A stretch of DNA of 64,000 nucleotides from Hymenobacter metallicola (GCF_004745645.1 NZ_SRMB01000009.1:20691-84690), one strand, 5' to 3'; numbered from the stretch's first letter, positions 52,854 to 61,563 are shown. Notes: generated by a model not told the origin, from the letters alone. Numbers and translations are program-made.

Positions 52854-53456
52854 ATGGAGCACATTTTGACCGCAAGAGAAATCCGGGCATTGCAGCAGCA
52901 ACTGAGCCGGGCGATTCAGAAAGCGGCGCCACAAGATCAAACACGTCACCGCCACTTACGCTTTATCCAGCAGGCATGGGGCGATTTCGATGCGGCCGTA
53001 CCGCTCTCGAAGCTGCTTCGGGCCGAGAGCCGCGAAGTACGTCACTTTGCCTCCGTAGCGCTTCGATTCTGTGGAAATGCACAAGTGATACCAGCACTGT
53101 TGAAGGCGGCTCAGGCACCCGAAAATGCGGGGTATGCACGACCGTATATTTGGGCGTGCGCCCATTTTGATTGTACCCCTTACCTCCCCCGTTTCCTGAA
53201 AATCATCACGCACGCGGACGATGCCGGCAGCATCACGTGGGCCAGTGTGGCGGTTCTAAAACGTATGCAAGGGCCGTTTGATAAAGCTGCGCTAAAACTG
53301 CATATCAAGCAACTGCTGCGATTGAAGATACCTGAAACCACTACCTCTGTAAAAATGCACGAACTGCTCCTTGCCGAAACAGGTCACGTCTTACATCAGC
53401 ACTTGTATCTACAAATTGCGGATGAGGTAGATACGCTCCCTGATAGCGGCGGTTGA
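52854..53456 (+). CDS. cassette gene 3, HEAT-like repeat protein
   Basis: The 200-residue helical protein has short paired helices of HEAT type: AWGDFDAAVPLSKLLRAESR, EVRHFASVALRFCGNAQVIP and ALLKAAQAPENAGYARPYIW, with the Asp/Arg pattern of PBS/HEAT repeats. It is soluble and without signal peptide. HEAT-like proteins commonly bind other proteins, in line with an immunity or adaptor role, but that is inference. It ends 4 bp before CR3. Confidence 0.7.
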   Translation: MEHILTAREIRALQQQLSRAIQKAAPQDQTRHRHLRFIQQAWGDFDAAVPLSKLLRAESREVRHFASVALRFCGNAQVIPALLKAAQAPENAGYARPYIWACAHFDCTPYLPRFLKIITHADDAGSITWASVAVLKRMQGPFDKAALKLHIKQLLRLKIPETTTSVKMHELLLAETGHVLHQHLYLQIADEVDTLPDSGG

Positions 53457-53460
53457 AACA

Positions 53461-53492
53461 CTCCCCTCAGCATTCGGACCGTTTGGCTGAAC
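53461..53492 (+). repeat. array repeat CR3
   Basis: CTCCCCTCAGC, then ATTCGGACCG, TTTGGCTGAAC. Close to consensus. Confidence 0.75.
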
Positions 53493-53596
53493 TAAGCTTG
53501 CCCCTGGTTCAGGCTCGGTCGGCCTCTGGTCGTGAGTTGATGCGTCAAATACCAACGTAATCCTAACTTACGTTTACACTCTATTCCAGCTTCCTG

Positions 53597-54088
53597 TTAG
53601 TGAAGCATATATAAGTTGTGCGCCTTAACCAACTGAGCAATAGCGCCCTCCACAGCTGGTTTGCCTTCCGGATCTAGCAGATAGAGTACGACCGCTACAT
53701 CATGGGCACTCGTCCAGATACTGTCAAACGCGGGACTGTAGAAGAGGTAGTGCTCCTTTTCACGGGCTCCTAATGTCACTTGCTGGATTAACGCCGACAC
53801 ATCGTGAAGTGCTTGAAACTGCTCCTCTGCCTCATCATATACTAGCAAGGGAGCACAGCAGTGCACGGCCAAATACAGCGCTACTAGATTGGCTTCCTGC
53901 TCTAAATAGTGCTGATAGTCTTGTTCGTTATGGATGCCTTGATAGAAAATGATTTGCTCCTCTGCTTCTTCGCTGAGCCAATGATCGTGCATGCCGATGA
54001 TGCGCTTCTCGTAACGTCCTGTTGGCTCCCCCGTTTCTACTAGCGCCCAAGCAAACTGCAAGGCATGATCATTCTTTTCATCTACCAT
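53597..54088 (-). CDS. cassette gene 4 (inverted), hypothetical protein
   Basis: The 163-residue acidic soluble protein is read against the direction of the array. Blocks: HALQFAWALVETGEPTG, EEQIIFYQGIHNEQDYQHYL, NLVALYLAVHCCAPLLVYD, and EHYLFYSPAFDSIWTSAHDV. Its composition is like that of small immunity proteins. It must have its own promoter or be read from the other strand. No named family is recognised. Confidence 0.72.
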   Translation of the reverse strand: MVDEKNDHALQFAWALVETGEPTGRYEKRIIGMHDHWLSEEAEEQIIFYQGIHNEQDYQHYLEQEANLVALYLAVHCCAPLLVYDEAEEQFQALHDVSALIQQVTLGAREKEHYLFYSPAFDSIWTSAHDVAVVLYLLDPEGKPAVEGAIAQLVKAHNLYMLH

Positions 54089-54137
54089 GGTACTTATCCG
54101 AGAAGTCGATTTATGATAACAAGCAGCTGGATGATAG

Positions 54138-54163
54138 CGGCTTAACCCACCGTTTGGCTGAAC
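54138..54163 (+). repeat. array repeat CR4 (degenerate front)
   Basis: The front is weak, but CCCACCGTTT and GGCTGAAC are kept. Confidence 0.55.
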
Positions 54164-54180
54164 GCTTTTACCTTAGAGTG

Positions 54181-54798
54181 ATGGAAGAAACTGCCCTCCG
54201 CTTCACCGGTGCGCCCACTTGGAAACAGTCGTACTGGGCCGAGATGCTGGTCGAATGCCCAAAGTGTGCCCACGCCGCCTTGATTACCGCTACTGTTAGA
54301 GCAAGTGACTTCCGGTATCTTCCCAACAGCACGTTGGCGTGTTCCCACTGTGCCTACACCGAAAGGGCCGCGGACGCGGTGGCATACCGTGTGTCCATCA
54401 AAAGGAATTGCGACACCTGCGGCAAAGAAGTCGCCACGGTGATACCCCGGTCGAAGCAGCAAGTAGATACCCTGGCCGTTGCGTGCCCCCACTGCGGCGT
54501 CACGCGTACGTACCAACCCCGAAACGAAGCCTACCGGCTGACGTACCAAGCGGCCGGCCCAGGTGTAGACCCAATTTTCAATTTGCCTTTATGGTTACAG
54601 GTAGACGTCAAAGGTCAGATATTATGGGCCTATAGCCGGTCCCATCTGAGCGACATCAAGCGCTACGTTGCTTCGCACTTGCGAGAGAGAAACATCGCTG
54701 GCCATAACACCATGGTAGAGCGGTTGCCCCAATTTATCAAAGTGGCAAAAAACCGGGAAGCGGTACTTAAGGCTATCGAGAAACTAGAACGCCGGTAG
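54181..54798 (+). CDS. cassette gene 5, multi-zinc-ribbon protein
   Basis: The 205-residue protein (ATG 54181) has three CxxC-type knuckle pairs: CPKCAHAALI, CSHCAYTE and CDTCGKEV with CPHCGVTR near residues 32, 60, 85 and 105. They suggest two or three zinc ribbons. The second half (NLPLWLQVDVKGQILWAYSR, then HLSDIKRYVASHLRER) is a conserved-looking helical part. Proteins of this plan occur in Proteobacteria and Bacteroidota without known function. The stop codon directly abuts CR5. Confidence 0.75.
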   Translation: MEETALRFTGAPTWKQSYWAEMLVECPKCAHAALITATVRASDFRYLPNSTLACSHCAYTERAADAVAYRVSIKRNCDTCGKEVATVIPRSKQQVDTLAVACPHCGVTRTYQPRNEAYRLTYQAAGPGVDPIFNLPLWLQVDVKGQILWAYSRSHLSDIKRYVASHLRERNIAGHNTMVERLPQFIKVAKNREAVLKAIEKLERR

Positions 54799-54824
54799 CT
54801 GCCAGAACGACCGTTAAGATGAAC
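54799..54824 (+). repeat. array repeat CR5 (short)
   Basis: Short copy with CAGAACGACCGTTA then AGATGAAC; begins directly at the preceding stop codon. Confidence 0.55.
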
Positions 54825-54856
54825 CTTACTTTGAGCATGAAAAGTAATAAGCAGCC

Positions 54857-55264
54857 GTGAAAGAACTAGTTCATACCATGACTGATTGGTACGATGGTCC
54901 ACGGAAAGGCGTCGCAGACTTTGAAGGAAAACCTCATTACTATGAGTGCCCATGGTACGTCGGCATCGATGCTGGCAGCGATGAATTGGCTGAAGACTAC
55001 TTGTTGACGCCATTAGATGCCGAAACCTACCACTTGGCGCTGGAAGATTGGGCCATTTGGGAACGGTGGGAGGCGGCCTTTGATGCGGGGACGGTCACGT
55101 TAGCCACCCACCCGGCCTTGCCTGAAGACCGAACCAGACACGATGAAATCGAAGAGCTGCTGCGAACGAAGTTGGTGACTAACAGACAGCTATGCCAGCG
55201 AGCAAAAGGGGTGTTTTCCTATGAGGGGGCCAAGCGTTTCGTTGAATGGACCATTATACCTTAA
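54857..55264 (+). CDS. cassette gene 6, hypothetical protein
   Basis: The 135-residue acidic protein (GTG 54857; ATG 54878 also possible) reads TDWYDGPRKGVADFEGKPHY, YECPWYVGIDAG, then a helical tail EELLRTKLVTNRQLCQRAKG. The WYDGPRxGVADFxGxPH opener occurs in a family of small uncharacterised bacterial proteins; I have no name for it. It ends 3 bp before CR6. Confidence 0.75.
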   Translation: MKELVHTMTDWYDGPRKGVADFEGKPHYYECPWYVGIDAGSDELAEDYLLTPLDAETYHLALEDWAIWERWEAAFDAGTVTLATHPALPEDRTRHDEIEELLRTKLVTNRQLCQRAKGVFSYEGAKRFVEWTIIP

Positions 55265-55267
55265 ATG

Positions 55268-55299
55268 CTCCTTTTACTAATCGGGCCGTTTTCGTGAAC
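55268..55299 (+). repeat. array repeat CR6
   Basis: CTCCTTTTACT, AATCGGGCCG, TTTTCGTGAAC; near consensus. Confidence 0.75.
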
Positions 55300-55411
55300 G
55301 AGCCTTATATTGGACGAGTCAACTAATTAGAATAGTGCTTACGACTTTTTTTGCCTTCGCCACACTTCTGGAGTGCCCTGCTGGAGCTATTGTCTCCCTA
55401 CTAAGAATCCA

Positions 55412-56278
55412 ATGAGAATAGGGAGAGGATGTCTTGCTAGTGTGTTCCTACTCAGCTTGGGTGTATGCAGTATTGGTTGCCGTGATACCCAACAAGACCG
55501 TGGTGTCAAGGTGGCTTATCCAGATGGGCGTCTGCATGTGCTAGCTACCGTACGAGGGAAACGTCTGCACGGCCGGGCAATCGAGTATAGCCCCACTGGC
55601 ACTATCGATAATACGTCCCGTTGGGTAGAGGGAAAGCGAACAGGCGTAACATCGTACTATTATTCGAGCGGCGCCTTGAAAGACAGCCTCACGTTCCTGA
55701 ATGATACGCTGCACGGACTTTCCTTGAGCTATTACCGAAACGGGGCGCTGCAACAGGTAAGACGGTATACCCATGGCGTTCGGACAGGCACGGCCGTAAC
55801 GTTTGATTCTCTGGGGAAAAGGACGCAGCAGTCCACCTATGACCGGGATGGAAACGGGATTTACGACATTTTCTATAGTCCACCTGGGGAATCTCCGCTT
55901 GGCAGCCCGGTTCCTATCACAGAAGCTAAGGATACAATCTGGTGGGGAGAAAAATATGCTGGCTCTGTTCGTTTTGGCTATCCGCTGAAGGGCAACGTGA
56001 CAATGATCGTAGGCGTCCTGCGAGAAGACCGAAAGGCAGTTGACCGCTGGCCGGTAGTAGACACCGTTCAAGTAGTAGCGCAAAGTCAGGATGGACGCTT
56101 TTACTTCTCCTACTACCCGAAGCAGCCAGGACCCAATTCATTTCAGTACAAGTTTATACAGCCCCAGAGGTCGTGGGATGCGACAAACCGTGACTCCTTG
56201 ACAGTCGACCTACAAACAGTTACGCATCCCTTTTTTTGTGAAGAAGCTTCGCAACTGAAATTACCCTCCTTTCGGTAG
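55412..56278 (+). CDS. cassette gene 7, MORN/YwqK-like lipoprotein
   Basis: The 288-residue lipoprotein (ATG 55412) has signal peptide ending GVCSIGC and a series of MORN-like repeats in the first 150 residues: LHGRAIEYSPTGTIDN, GVTSYYYSSGALKD, LHGLSLSYYRNGALQQ, RTGTAVTFDSLGKR. These repeats mark the YwqK-type proteins, which are annotated as antitoxins or immunity-like proteins. The C-terminal half is a separate beta domain. Its stop TAG (56276-56278) lies inside CR7, so the repeat supplies the end of the gene. Confidence 0.82.
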   Translation: MRIGRGCLASVFLLSLGVCSIGCRDTQQDRGVKVAYPDGRLHVLATVRGKRLHGRAIEYSPTGTIDNTSRWVEGKRTGVTSYYYSSGALKDSLTFLNDTLHGLSLSYYRNGALQQVRRYTHGVRTGTAVTFDSLGKRTQQSTYDRDGNGIYDIFYSPPGESPLGSPVPITEAKDTIWWGEKYAGSVRFGYPLKGNVTMIVGVLREDRKAVDRWPVVDTVQVVAQSQDGRFYFSYYPKQPGPNSFQYKFIQPQRSWDATNRDSLTVDLQTVTHPFFCEEASQLKLPSFR

Positions 56279-56297
56279 AACGACCCTTTCAGTGAGC
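56266..56297 (+). repeat. array repeat CR7
   Basis: CTCCTTTCGGT, AGAACGACCC, TTTCAGTGAGC; it contains the stop codon of cassette gene 7. Confidence 0.72.
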
Positions 56298-56345
56298 CGT
56301 GCGCAGGTGGCTAATTGTAAGTGAGTGGGTGTATCTTCCGGCCTG

Positions 56346-56957
56346 ATGCGTCCTTCTCTCTTCCTACTAGCTGCACTGGGTGCGTGCACCACCCAGCGCG
56401 TTTCGGTTCCGGCGGCGTCCACGTGCCATGTGATGCGGGAAAAGAAGCCCGTCGAGTACGCCGCGGCAGACACTACGGCCGCCTATGCAGCCGTGCAGGA
56501 CTTTACCCAGCACGTGGGCGCCCCGCATGCGCTGCTCTACATGGTGACTGTGTCAGGGCGTCCCAACCAGAGCCGCTGCCTGCGCATCGTGCAGCGCGGC
56601 CCAGACCGGTTTACGGCCTACACCTACCGGCGACCAGGGCAGGTGGATAGCACCCATTTTTCCAGTTCAGCCCTCGCGAAGCTTCTACCCATCCCTTCTG
56701 GGCACTTTACCACCCTGTGCCTGGACTATCGTTCCGCGGTCCGGCAGGAGATGCTCTGGGTAAAGCAAGGCTCCGTCACCACCTGCAGCTTAGCGGGCGA
56801 ATTTGCAGATGTGCAGGTGCCGAATCCGCCTGGTCCATCCTTGCAACCCCTGGCCGGGGCCCGCACCAGGGAAGGAGTGCCTTTCTTACTACCGGCGGAC
56901 AGCGTCGTGTTGCAACCGGCTTTGAACCTATTGCATGAGGTGAAGGCCCTGAAGTAG
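56346..56957 (+). CDS. cassette gene 8, hypothetical lipoprotein
   Basis: The 203-residue lipoprotein (ATG 56346) has a short signal MRPSLFLLAALGAC with lipobox cysteine. The mature part has TAAYAAVQDFTQHVGAP, RCLRIVQRGPDRFTAYTYRR, and a Pro-rich end (VPNPPGPSLQPLAGART). No family is recognised. It lies between CR7 and CR8. Confidence 0.72.
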   Translation: MRPSLFLLAALGACTTQRVSVPAASTCHVMREKKPVEYAAADTTAAYAAVQDFTQHVGAPHALLYMVTVSGRPNQSRCLRIVQRGPDRFTAYTYRRPGQVDSTHFSSSALAKLLPIPSGHFTTLCLDYRSAVRQEMLWVKQGSVTTCSLAGEFADVQVPNPPGPSLQPLAGARTREGVPFLLPADSVVLQPALNLLHEVKALK

Positions 56958-56964
56958 TAATCAA

Positions 56965-56994
56965 TCTCTCACTATTCGGACCCTTCGCGTGAAC
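56965..56994 (+). repeat. array repeat CR8
   Basis: CTCTCACTATTCGGACCC then TTCGCGTGAAC; one base shorter in the GTTT block. Confidence 0.7.
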
Positions 56995-57004
56995 AAGATA
57001 AAAA

Positions 57005-57928
57005 ATGCATTCTCTGCTTGTAAGTTATAAACGACTGTGGTTTCTTCTCCTAGACATCCTTGCTACTCATGTAGGCTTTGCTCAACAGGCAAATGCCATT
57101 GATGCCTTGCAGACAGATGCGGATGTAATGACTTTCTGGCAACAGCATATTGCCTTGCACCCAAAGCAGCTCAAGCTTGTCCCTTTCTATGAAGGCCGAC
57201 GACAGGTAAACGACTCCTTGGGGGCCAACAATTGGCTGAAAACTGATATTGACCACAACGGGGAGACTGACCTGCTTATTTTTCGAACAGAAGGTATTAC
57301 GCAGCTTGCCTTTGTCTTGTCAGAGAAGAAGGACTATCGAGTTATAAGACCCAGTCTTGAAGATCCCTACCGCCATCAGTTTGTGTACCCTGTTACGAAA
57401 ACGATGCATAGGGTCAATAGCGTTCTGTTGTACAGCCAATACCAGACCGGCCTAGATGACGAACAGGGTATGGCGCTCTACTCAAAGCTGAATTGCGATA
57501 CGTTGGTCGTGAGAGCAGGGCAAATTGTGAACTATTCCAGCAGGAACCTGGCAAGTAGGATAGCGTCCCTGACGGTAGAAAACAATGGCCAGTGTGAAGG
57601 TGATTGCCCGACCATCAAGGTGTTCATTGATGGTAACAAGATGACTTCTACGGCGCTCAAAGAGCAGTATTGGAATCAAAAAAGGTACACGGGCACGCTG
57701 CCAAAAAAGCAAATTCTCTTGGCGCTGGATTTACTCAACTATGCGAACTTTCCTAAGCTCCATGAAGAGTACAGCGCAAGGCCATCCGACCAAACAACAA
57801 CTGTTACAACCATCATTTATGACAATGGCAGACGCAAGGTGATTCGCGACTATGGCGCCAGCGGAAGTTTCACCTTAGCCGCATTCTACACAATTGTGTA
57901 TGGTGTGGATTGGGTGCTAGCTAAATGA
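57005..57928 (+). CDS. cassette gene 9, DUF6438-containing secreted protein
   Basis: The 307-residue protein has a signal peptide ending HVGFAQQ. A first region has DIDHNGETDLLIF (calcium-type Asp-rich loop, about 78-90). The C-terminal 130 residues match DUF6438: IASLTVENNGQCEGDCPTIKV (paired Cys), VFIDGN, YTGTLPKKQ, NFPKLHEEYS and DNGRRKVIRDYGASG. DUF6438 proteins are Bacteroidota secreted proteins of unknown role. The gene is visibly more A+T-rich than its neighbours, which points to separate origin. It begins 10 bp after CR8. Confidence 0.82.
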   Translation: MHSLLVSYKRLWFLLLDILATHVGFAQQANAIDALQTDADVMTFWQQHIALHPKQLKLVPFYEGRRQVNDSLGANNWLKTDIDHNGETDLLIFRTEGITQLAFVLSEKKDYRVIRPSLEDPYRHQFVYPVTKTMHRVNSVLLYSQYQTGLDDEQGMALYSKLNCDTLVVRAGQIVNYSSRNLASRIASLTVENNGQCEGDCPTIKVFIDGNKMTSTALKEQYWNQKRYTGTLPKKQILLALDLLNYANFPKLHEEYSARPSDQTTTVTTIIYDNGRRKVIRDYGASGSFTLAAFYTIVYGVDWVLAK

Positions 57929-57933
57929 AAACG

Positions 57934-57965
57934 CTCCTTTCGCTTTTCAGACCCTTTCGCTGAAC
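57934..57965 (+). repeat. array repeat CR9
   Basis: CTCCTTTCGCT, TTTCAGACCC, TTTCGCTGAAC; one of the best copies. Confidence 0.82.
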
Positions 57966-57982
57966 TCTACCGAGGGTTGACG

Positions 57983-58474
57983 TTATTTGATGGGCCTCCC
58001 GTTCTGGAAGGTTTGGACACTCTGCTGCTTGCCGTCTTCCGCGTACATGGTCCAGGTGCCCTCATACACGTCGTGCTTGAAGCCGCCCACTCCCCGCAGG
58101 TTGCCGTTCTCATACCAATAGGTGTGCGTGCCTTCGCGCTGCCCGTTTACGTACGGCCCTACTCGCGCTTTTTGGCCATTACGATGCCAGTACGTCCACT
58201 CGCCCGTCTCCTTACCGCTTTTGAGCATTCCCTGAGCGTAACGGCCTCCTGAGAGATAATAAATCGTTCGGGGCCCGTCAGTGGGCGGTGCAAAGACGAG
58301 GTACTTCGCACGTGATGCAGGCAACGTGTTGCCATTGGCGATAAAATCAGGTTTACTGATTAGCGTGTCATGCAGCACCACGTCCATGGCGTTCAAATCC
58401 ATGTTCACGGACTGCCCGAAAGAGAGAAAGGGGGTGAGCAGCAGCGCTCCCACCAAAAAGAACAGAGTTTGCAT
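57983..58474 (-). CDS. cassette gene 10 (inverted), MORN/YwqK-like secreted protein
   Basis: The 163-residue protein (ATG 58474) has a signal peptide (LFFLVGALLLTPFLSFG) and a block of MORN-like repeats near the end: GRYAQGMLKSGKETGEWTYW, HRNGQKARVGPYVNGQREG, THTYWYENGNLRGVGGF, HDVYEGTWTMYAEDG. It is a second YwqK-type protein beside cassette gene 7, but with its own arrangement and in opposite orientation to the array. Confidence 0.83.
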   Translation of the reverse strand: MQTLFFLVGALLLTPFLSFGQSVNMDLNAMDVVLHDTLISKPDFIANGNTLPASRAKYLVFAPPTDGPRTIYYLSGGRYAQGMLKSGKETGEWTYWHRNGQKARVGPYVNGQREGTHTYWYENGNLRGVGGFKHDVYEGTWTMYAEDGKQQSVQTFQNGRPIK

Positions 58475-58525
58475 AGTAAGGGATAGACTGCAAATAAGCA
58501 AGTATGATAGGACGATGCAATAACG

Positions 58526-58556
58526 CTCGTTTAGCTTTCGGATCGTTTTCGTGAAC
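58526..58556 (+). repeat. array repeat CR10
   Basis: CTCGTTTAGCT, TTCGGATCGTT, TTCGTGAAC. Confidence 0.72.
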
Positions 58557-58643
58557 TGGTGCGCTGCAATGGTCGATCGAGGGGAAAGAGGTATTCGCAA
58601 AACAGTAACTTGTTCAAGGATCTAGTTCCGCAGCGCAAGCCCT

Positions 58644-59246
58644 ATGAGTAGACTCCTCTTTGCCTGGTTTATATCTATCGGGTTAGCTTCTTGTACTCAT
58701 GATAGCCGCCAACAGCAACGGCCGGATAGGATACCCCAAGAGAGTATGGCCATCCTTCAGACCGTTATCAGAAATGATAGCTTGGCCCTATCCGGCAACA
58801 GCCCACGTGCCCGGCCAATACTCGCCCAAGTACAACCGCTACATCTAGTAAACAACCGTGTTCCTGATGTCATAGAGGGGCCACCGCTGCCTCCAGGGTA
58901 CTTTGCAATAGGCTTGAAAGAGTTACTTTATCTGAGACATAACAATCGCCCCTTCTTCACTCAAAACGACTCTCTGTTTCTGATTCAACAGGGATTGAAC
59001 AAGCAAAAGGGATTATTAGATAGCACCCGTTTCGCACCGAATGACCTAACATACAACCGTAGCCTATCGGTCTATAGGGAGATTTATGGGTTGTCCTTAC
59101 CGATCTTCTCTCAGGACAGCTTGCGAGCCTACATGCAAGTCGACCATTATTGCCGCCACATGTGCGGCGGCGGCACAGGTTTACTGTTGGTGAAGAAGAA
59201 TGGCCAATGGCACGTGGTAGGGAAAGAGGGTACTTGGGTTGAGTAA
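58644..59246 (+). CDS. cassette gene 11, lipoprotein with CG-W ending
   Basis: The 200-residue lipoprotein has signal LLFAWFISIGLASC. The C-terminal part LSVYREIYGLSLPIFSQDSL, then YCRHMCGGGTGLLLVKKNGQ and WHVVGKEGTW is a recurring end pattern of Bacteroidota surface lipoproteins, with paired Cys and a Gly-Gly-Gly turn. Function unknown. It starts 87 bp after CR10. Confidence 0.75.
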   Translation: MSRLLFAWFISIGLASCTHDSRQQQRPDRIPQESMAILQTVIRNDSLALSGNSPRARPILAQVQPLHLVNNRVPDVIEGPPLPPGYFAIGLKELLYLRHNNRPFFTQNDSLFLIQQGLNKQKGLLDSTRFAPNDLTYNRSLSVYREIYGLSLPIFSQDSLRAYMQVDHYCRHMCGGGTGLLLVKKNGQWHVVGKEGTWVE

Positions 59247-59262
59247 ACAGTGTCTTCACACT

Positions 59263-59294
59263 AAGGATTAACCTTAACTACCGTTTACGTGAAC
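59263..59294 (+). repeat. array repeat CR11 (degenerate front)
   Basis: Front ACTAAGGATTAACC differs; back TACCGTTTACGTGAAC matches. Confidence 0.6.
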
Positions 59295-59321
59295 GCAGCA
59301 TAGCATTACCTTTCACTTCTT

Positions 59322-59633
59322 ATGCATGATTTGCAGCGAGTACGTAGCTGGGTTGAAGCGGGCAAACAAGTGGGAAAGTCCTTCACCTTCGTCCGGAATG
59401 GCGTAACCTATCGGTCCTCCGTGGCGGTTCAGAAATGGAAGGATGGATATAAGCTGTATGTAGACGAGATTGAGGAGGAGTACCTACAGGCGGAAGTCTA
59501 TGAGCGAGAGCAGGTCATTTTCAAATGCAGCCTTTCTGAGTTAGAAGTCCTGATAAAAGACACGACTTCCCTGACGATTGAACAGTTGGCCCCGCTTAAA
59601 GGACAAAAGCTATTCAATCCTGCGTTTGACTAA
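59322..59633 (+). CDS. cassette gene 12, small hypothetical protein
   Basis: The 103-residue soluble protein reads RVRSWVEAGKQVGKSFTF, GVTYRSSVAVQKWKDGYKLY, VDEIEEEYLQAEVYEREQV, and ends LAPLKGQKLFNP. It has the size and charge pattern of small immunity proteins. No named family is recognised. Stop 2 bp before CR12. Confidence 0.72.
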   Translation: MHDLQRVRSWVEAGKQVGKSFTFVRNGVTYRSSVAVQKWKDGYKLYVDEIEEEYLQAEVYEREQVIFKCSLSELEVLIKDTTSLTIEQLAPLKGQKLFNPAFD

Positions 59634-59635
59634 CC

Positions 59636-59666
59636 CTCGTTGAGATTTCGGACCGTTTTCCTATAC
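59636..59666 (+). repeat. array repeat CR12
   Basis: CTCGTTGAGAT, TTCGGACCG, TTTTCCTATAC; end diverged. Confidence 0.65.
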
Positions 59667-59767
59667 AGATAGCTTACTGCATTATCTCAAGCATCTTGGT
59701 GTAAGTACCTCGCTCCCGTCTTGATGTTTGTCCCTTCTCCAATCTGCTATTTGGGAGGTTTGAAGCC

Positions 59768-60154
59768 CTACATACTCTCAGTCAGCTGGATATTTAGCGA
59801 GCCTTGTTGGGGCACTTGCACTTCTTTGCAATTGTAACTGAGCATCATTACTTGCAGAATTGCACCTACCGGTGCATCTAGTTGATAATGGCCCTGCCCA
59901 TCGCTTCGGGTTGTCAGAGAAGTTCCTTTGACTCGAATCAGAGCCCCTGAGATGGGCTCTGAACGGCAGGAGATGATACCGCTAACGAAATGCGGATAGC
60001 CCGGAGAGGAAGAGACAGATATAGTTCGGGGGCCTGAGGTTGTATCAAGTACACAGTCCGCGATGTTGACAATAGAAACCTGCTCTTTAGAAGGCATCTT
60101 GCTACAGCCCGTCAGTAGCTGTAGTAAAAGGAGTACAGTTATCTGCTTATCCAT
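59768..60154 (-). CDS. cassette gene 13 (inverted), lipoprotein with regulatory-like beta domain
   Basis: The 128-residue lipoprotein has signal ITVLLLLQLLTGC. The body has VSGIISCRSEPISGALIRVKG, TRSDGQGHYQLDAP, VGAILQVMMLSYNCKEV: the seven-strand carboxypeptidase-regulatory-like fold that also opens SusC proteins, here alone. It may sit on the outer membrane inner leaflet or in the periplasm and contact a transporter (inference). It is read against the array. Confidence 0.78.
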   Translation of the reverse strand: MDKQITVLLLLQLLTGCSKMPSKEQVSIVNIADCVLDTTSGPRTISVSSSPGYPHFVSGIISCRSEPISGALIRVKGTSLTTRSDGQGHYQLDAPVGAILQVMMLSYNCKEVQVPQQGSLNIQLTESM

Positions 60155-60184
60155 GTCACCGAAGGTAGTGAGTTCATTCTTCCG

Positions 60185-60216
60185 CTCCTTTCGCTAGAAT
60201 CACCCTTTGGCTGAAC
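60185..60216 (+). repeat. array repeat CR13
   Basis: CTCCTTTCGCT, AGAATCACCC, TTTGGCTGAAC; a good copy. It includes codons of the extended upstream frame of cassette gene 14. Confidence 0.8.
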
Positions 60217-60242
60217 GCTCTTTACAGAACAGACTCCCACAG

Positions 60243-60743
60243 ATGGACGACCAAGATGACCTATTACGGGTCCAGCAGCACTGGCAGCAAGGCAGGACCG
60301 TTGCTCAGCAAACGGCTTCCGAAGCCGAATTGGCTCGCTTTGCTACAGTGCATCAGATCCAGCTGCCTGCTGATTTAGTCCGCTACTTTGCCCTCGTCAA
60401 TGGCACCGGAGGCGCGTACGACGAGCCCTTCTTTTGCTTTTATGCTCTGGAGGAAGTGCAGACGGTGGCCGAGCGGTTTCATGACTATCACGGGACGCCC
60501 AAGTACAGCGATTTGCTTCGCACCTGGCCCGAGCACGGTCAGTTTTATGTCTTTGCCGATTACATGATGCACCTCTTTGCTTATGCCATTCGGCTGGATG
60601 TACATTTTACTTCCTCCAATCCCGTATTCGTGCTTTGTGGAGGCTCGTACCAGCTAATAGCTGGAAGTTTCACGGAGTTCCTCGGCCTCTACAGGCGGGA
60701 TTCGCCCGTGCTTTATATGGGGAATGAGGAGCCAGGCGAGTAA
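60243..60743 (+). CDS. cassette gene 14, SMI1/KNR4 (SUKH) family protein
   Basis: The 166-residue protein (ATG 60243) shows the SUKH pattern: EAELARFATVHQIQLPADLV, RYFALVNGTGGAY (the typical L-x-x-NG core), FFCFYALEEVQTV, FYVFADYMMHLFAYAIRL and VFVLCGGSYQLIAGSFTEFL. SUKH proteins are the most common immunity proteins of polymorphic toxin systems. This is the clearest hint that the array holds interbacterial immunity genes. No partner toxin is nearby, consistent with orphan immunity. Confidence 0.88.
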   Translation: MDDQDDLLRVQQHWQQGRTVAQQTASEAELARFATVHQIQLPADLVRYFALVNGTGGAYDEPFFCFYALEEVQTVAERFHDYHGTPKYSDLLRTWPEHGQFYVFADYMMHLFAYAIRLDVHFTSSNPVFVLCGGSYQLIAGSFTEFLGLYRRDSPVLYMGNEEPGE

Positions 60744-60752
60744 ATCAGTTCC

Positions 60753-60783
60753 CTCGTTTACCTTTCGGACCGTTTGAATGAAC
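60753..60783 (+). repeat. array repeat CR14
   Basis: CTCGTTTACC, TTTCGGACCG, TTTGAATGAAC. Confidence 0.72.
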
Positions 60784-60849
60784 AGCTACGCATGGGCTAT
60801 AAACAGCTGCAGATAGATAGTGACTGCGTTGACTTACCTTTCCTGTTCT

Positions 60850-61563
60850 ATGCGCCAGTCTCTGCTATTCTTTCTGACCGCACTGCTACTATTTGCCGTG
60901 CTGGGAAGCTGCCAATCGCGGAACAATCCGACGGCTGCCCCCACCTCCTTGCCCCAGCGCATGGACTCGCTCACCATGGCCTTTCTGGCCCGTGTTCGTA
61001 CAGGGGCCACTACTTCTTCCACCGATTCGCTCGCCACCTACCTGGCCCAGGCGTTACGCCACGACGGAGTAGATACCCTACTCTACTATCGCAGCGGCTG
61101 CGTAGGCTGCGAGGTAGTAAAAGAAAAGACTAACTGCTGGTGCAACACAGCCGAGCTGCGCGCTTACCTGTTCTGGCAGCGCGCAGGCCGCACCTTCGCC
61201 AAGCAACTGGATTGCTGTCGCAATCACCTCGCCGTGGCTACTTCGGCCGCTGCCTTTGCTTTTTATTTCCAGCACCGCCACGTCCTTGACGAGGGCCCCG
61301 CTTACTTCCGCGAACTGGAACGCTACAACCGGGCCCATCCTGGACAGGTACGGTTTCTGCCACCTAGCCCGGTGCACGGTGAGCAGCGGTACATCCGGTT
61401 GTGGGTAGGGACGCAGGAATATAAAGTGGGACATACTGCCCGCTCCTTTGAGGCGGACAGTGACGCCGCCGAGCCATTAGCTTATGAATGGCGGCAACGA
61501 CAGCGTGAATGGGTACGACTCTTAGAGCAATTGCCAACGGTGACTGCAAGCCCACCAAAATAA
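60850..61563 (+). CDS. cassette gene 15, Cys-rich lipoprotein
   Basis: The 237-residue lipoprotein (ATG 60850) has signal LFFLTALLLFAVLGSC. The mature part has paired cysteines CVGCEVVKEKTNCWC and DCCRNHLAVA near residues 95-140, then LWVGTQEYKVGHTAR and a helical end. The four or more Cys suggest disulphides in the periplasm or a metal site. No family is recognised. Confidence 0.75.
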   Translation: MRQSLLFFLTALLLFAVLGSCQSRNNPTAAPTSLPQRMDSLTMAFLARVRTGATTSSTDSLATYLAQALRHDGVDTLLYYRSGCVGCEVVKEKTNCWCNTAELRAYLFWQRAGRTFAKQLDCCRNHLAVATSAAAFAFYFQHRHVLDEGPAYFRELERYNRAHPGQVRFLPPSPVHGEQRYIRLWVGTQEYKVGHTARSFEADSDAAEPLAYEWRQRQREWVRLLEQLPTVTASPPK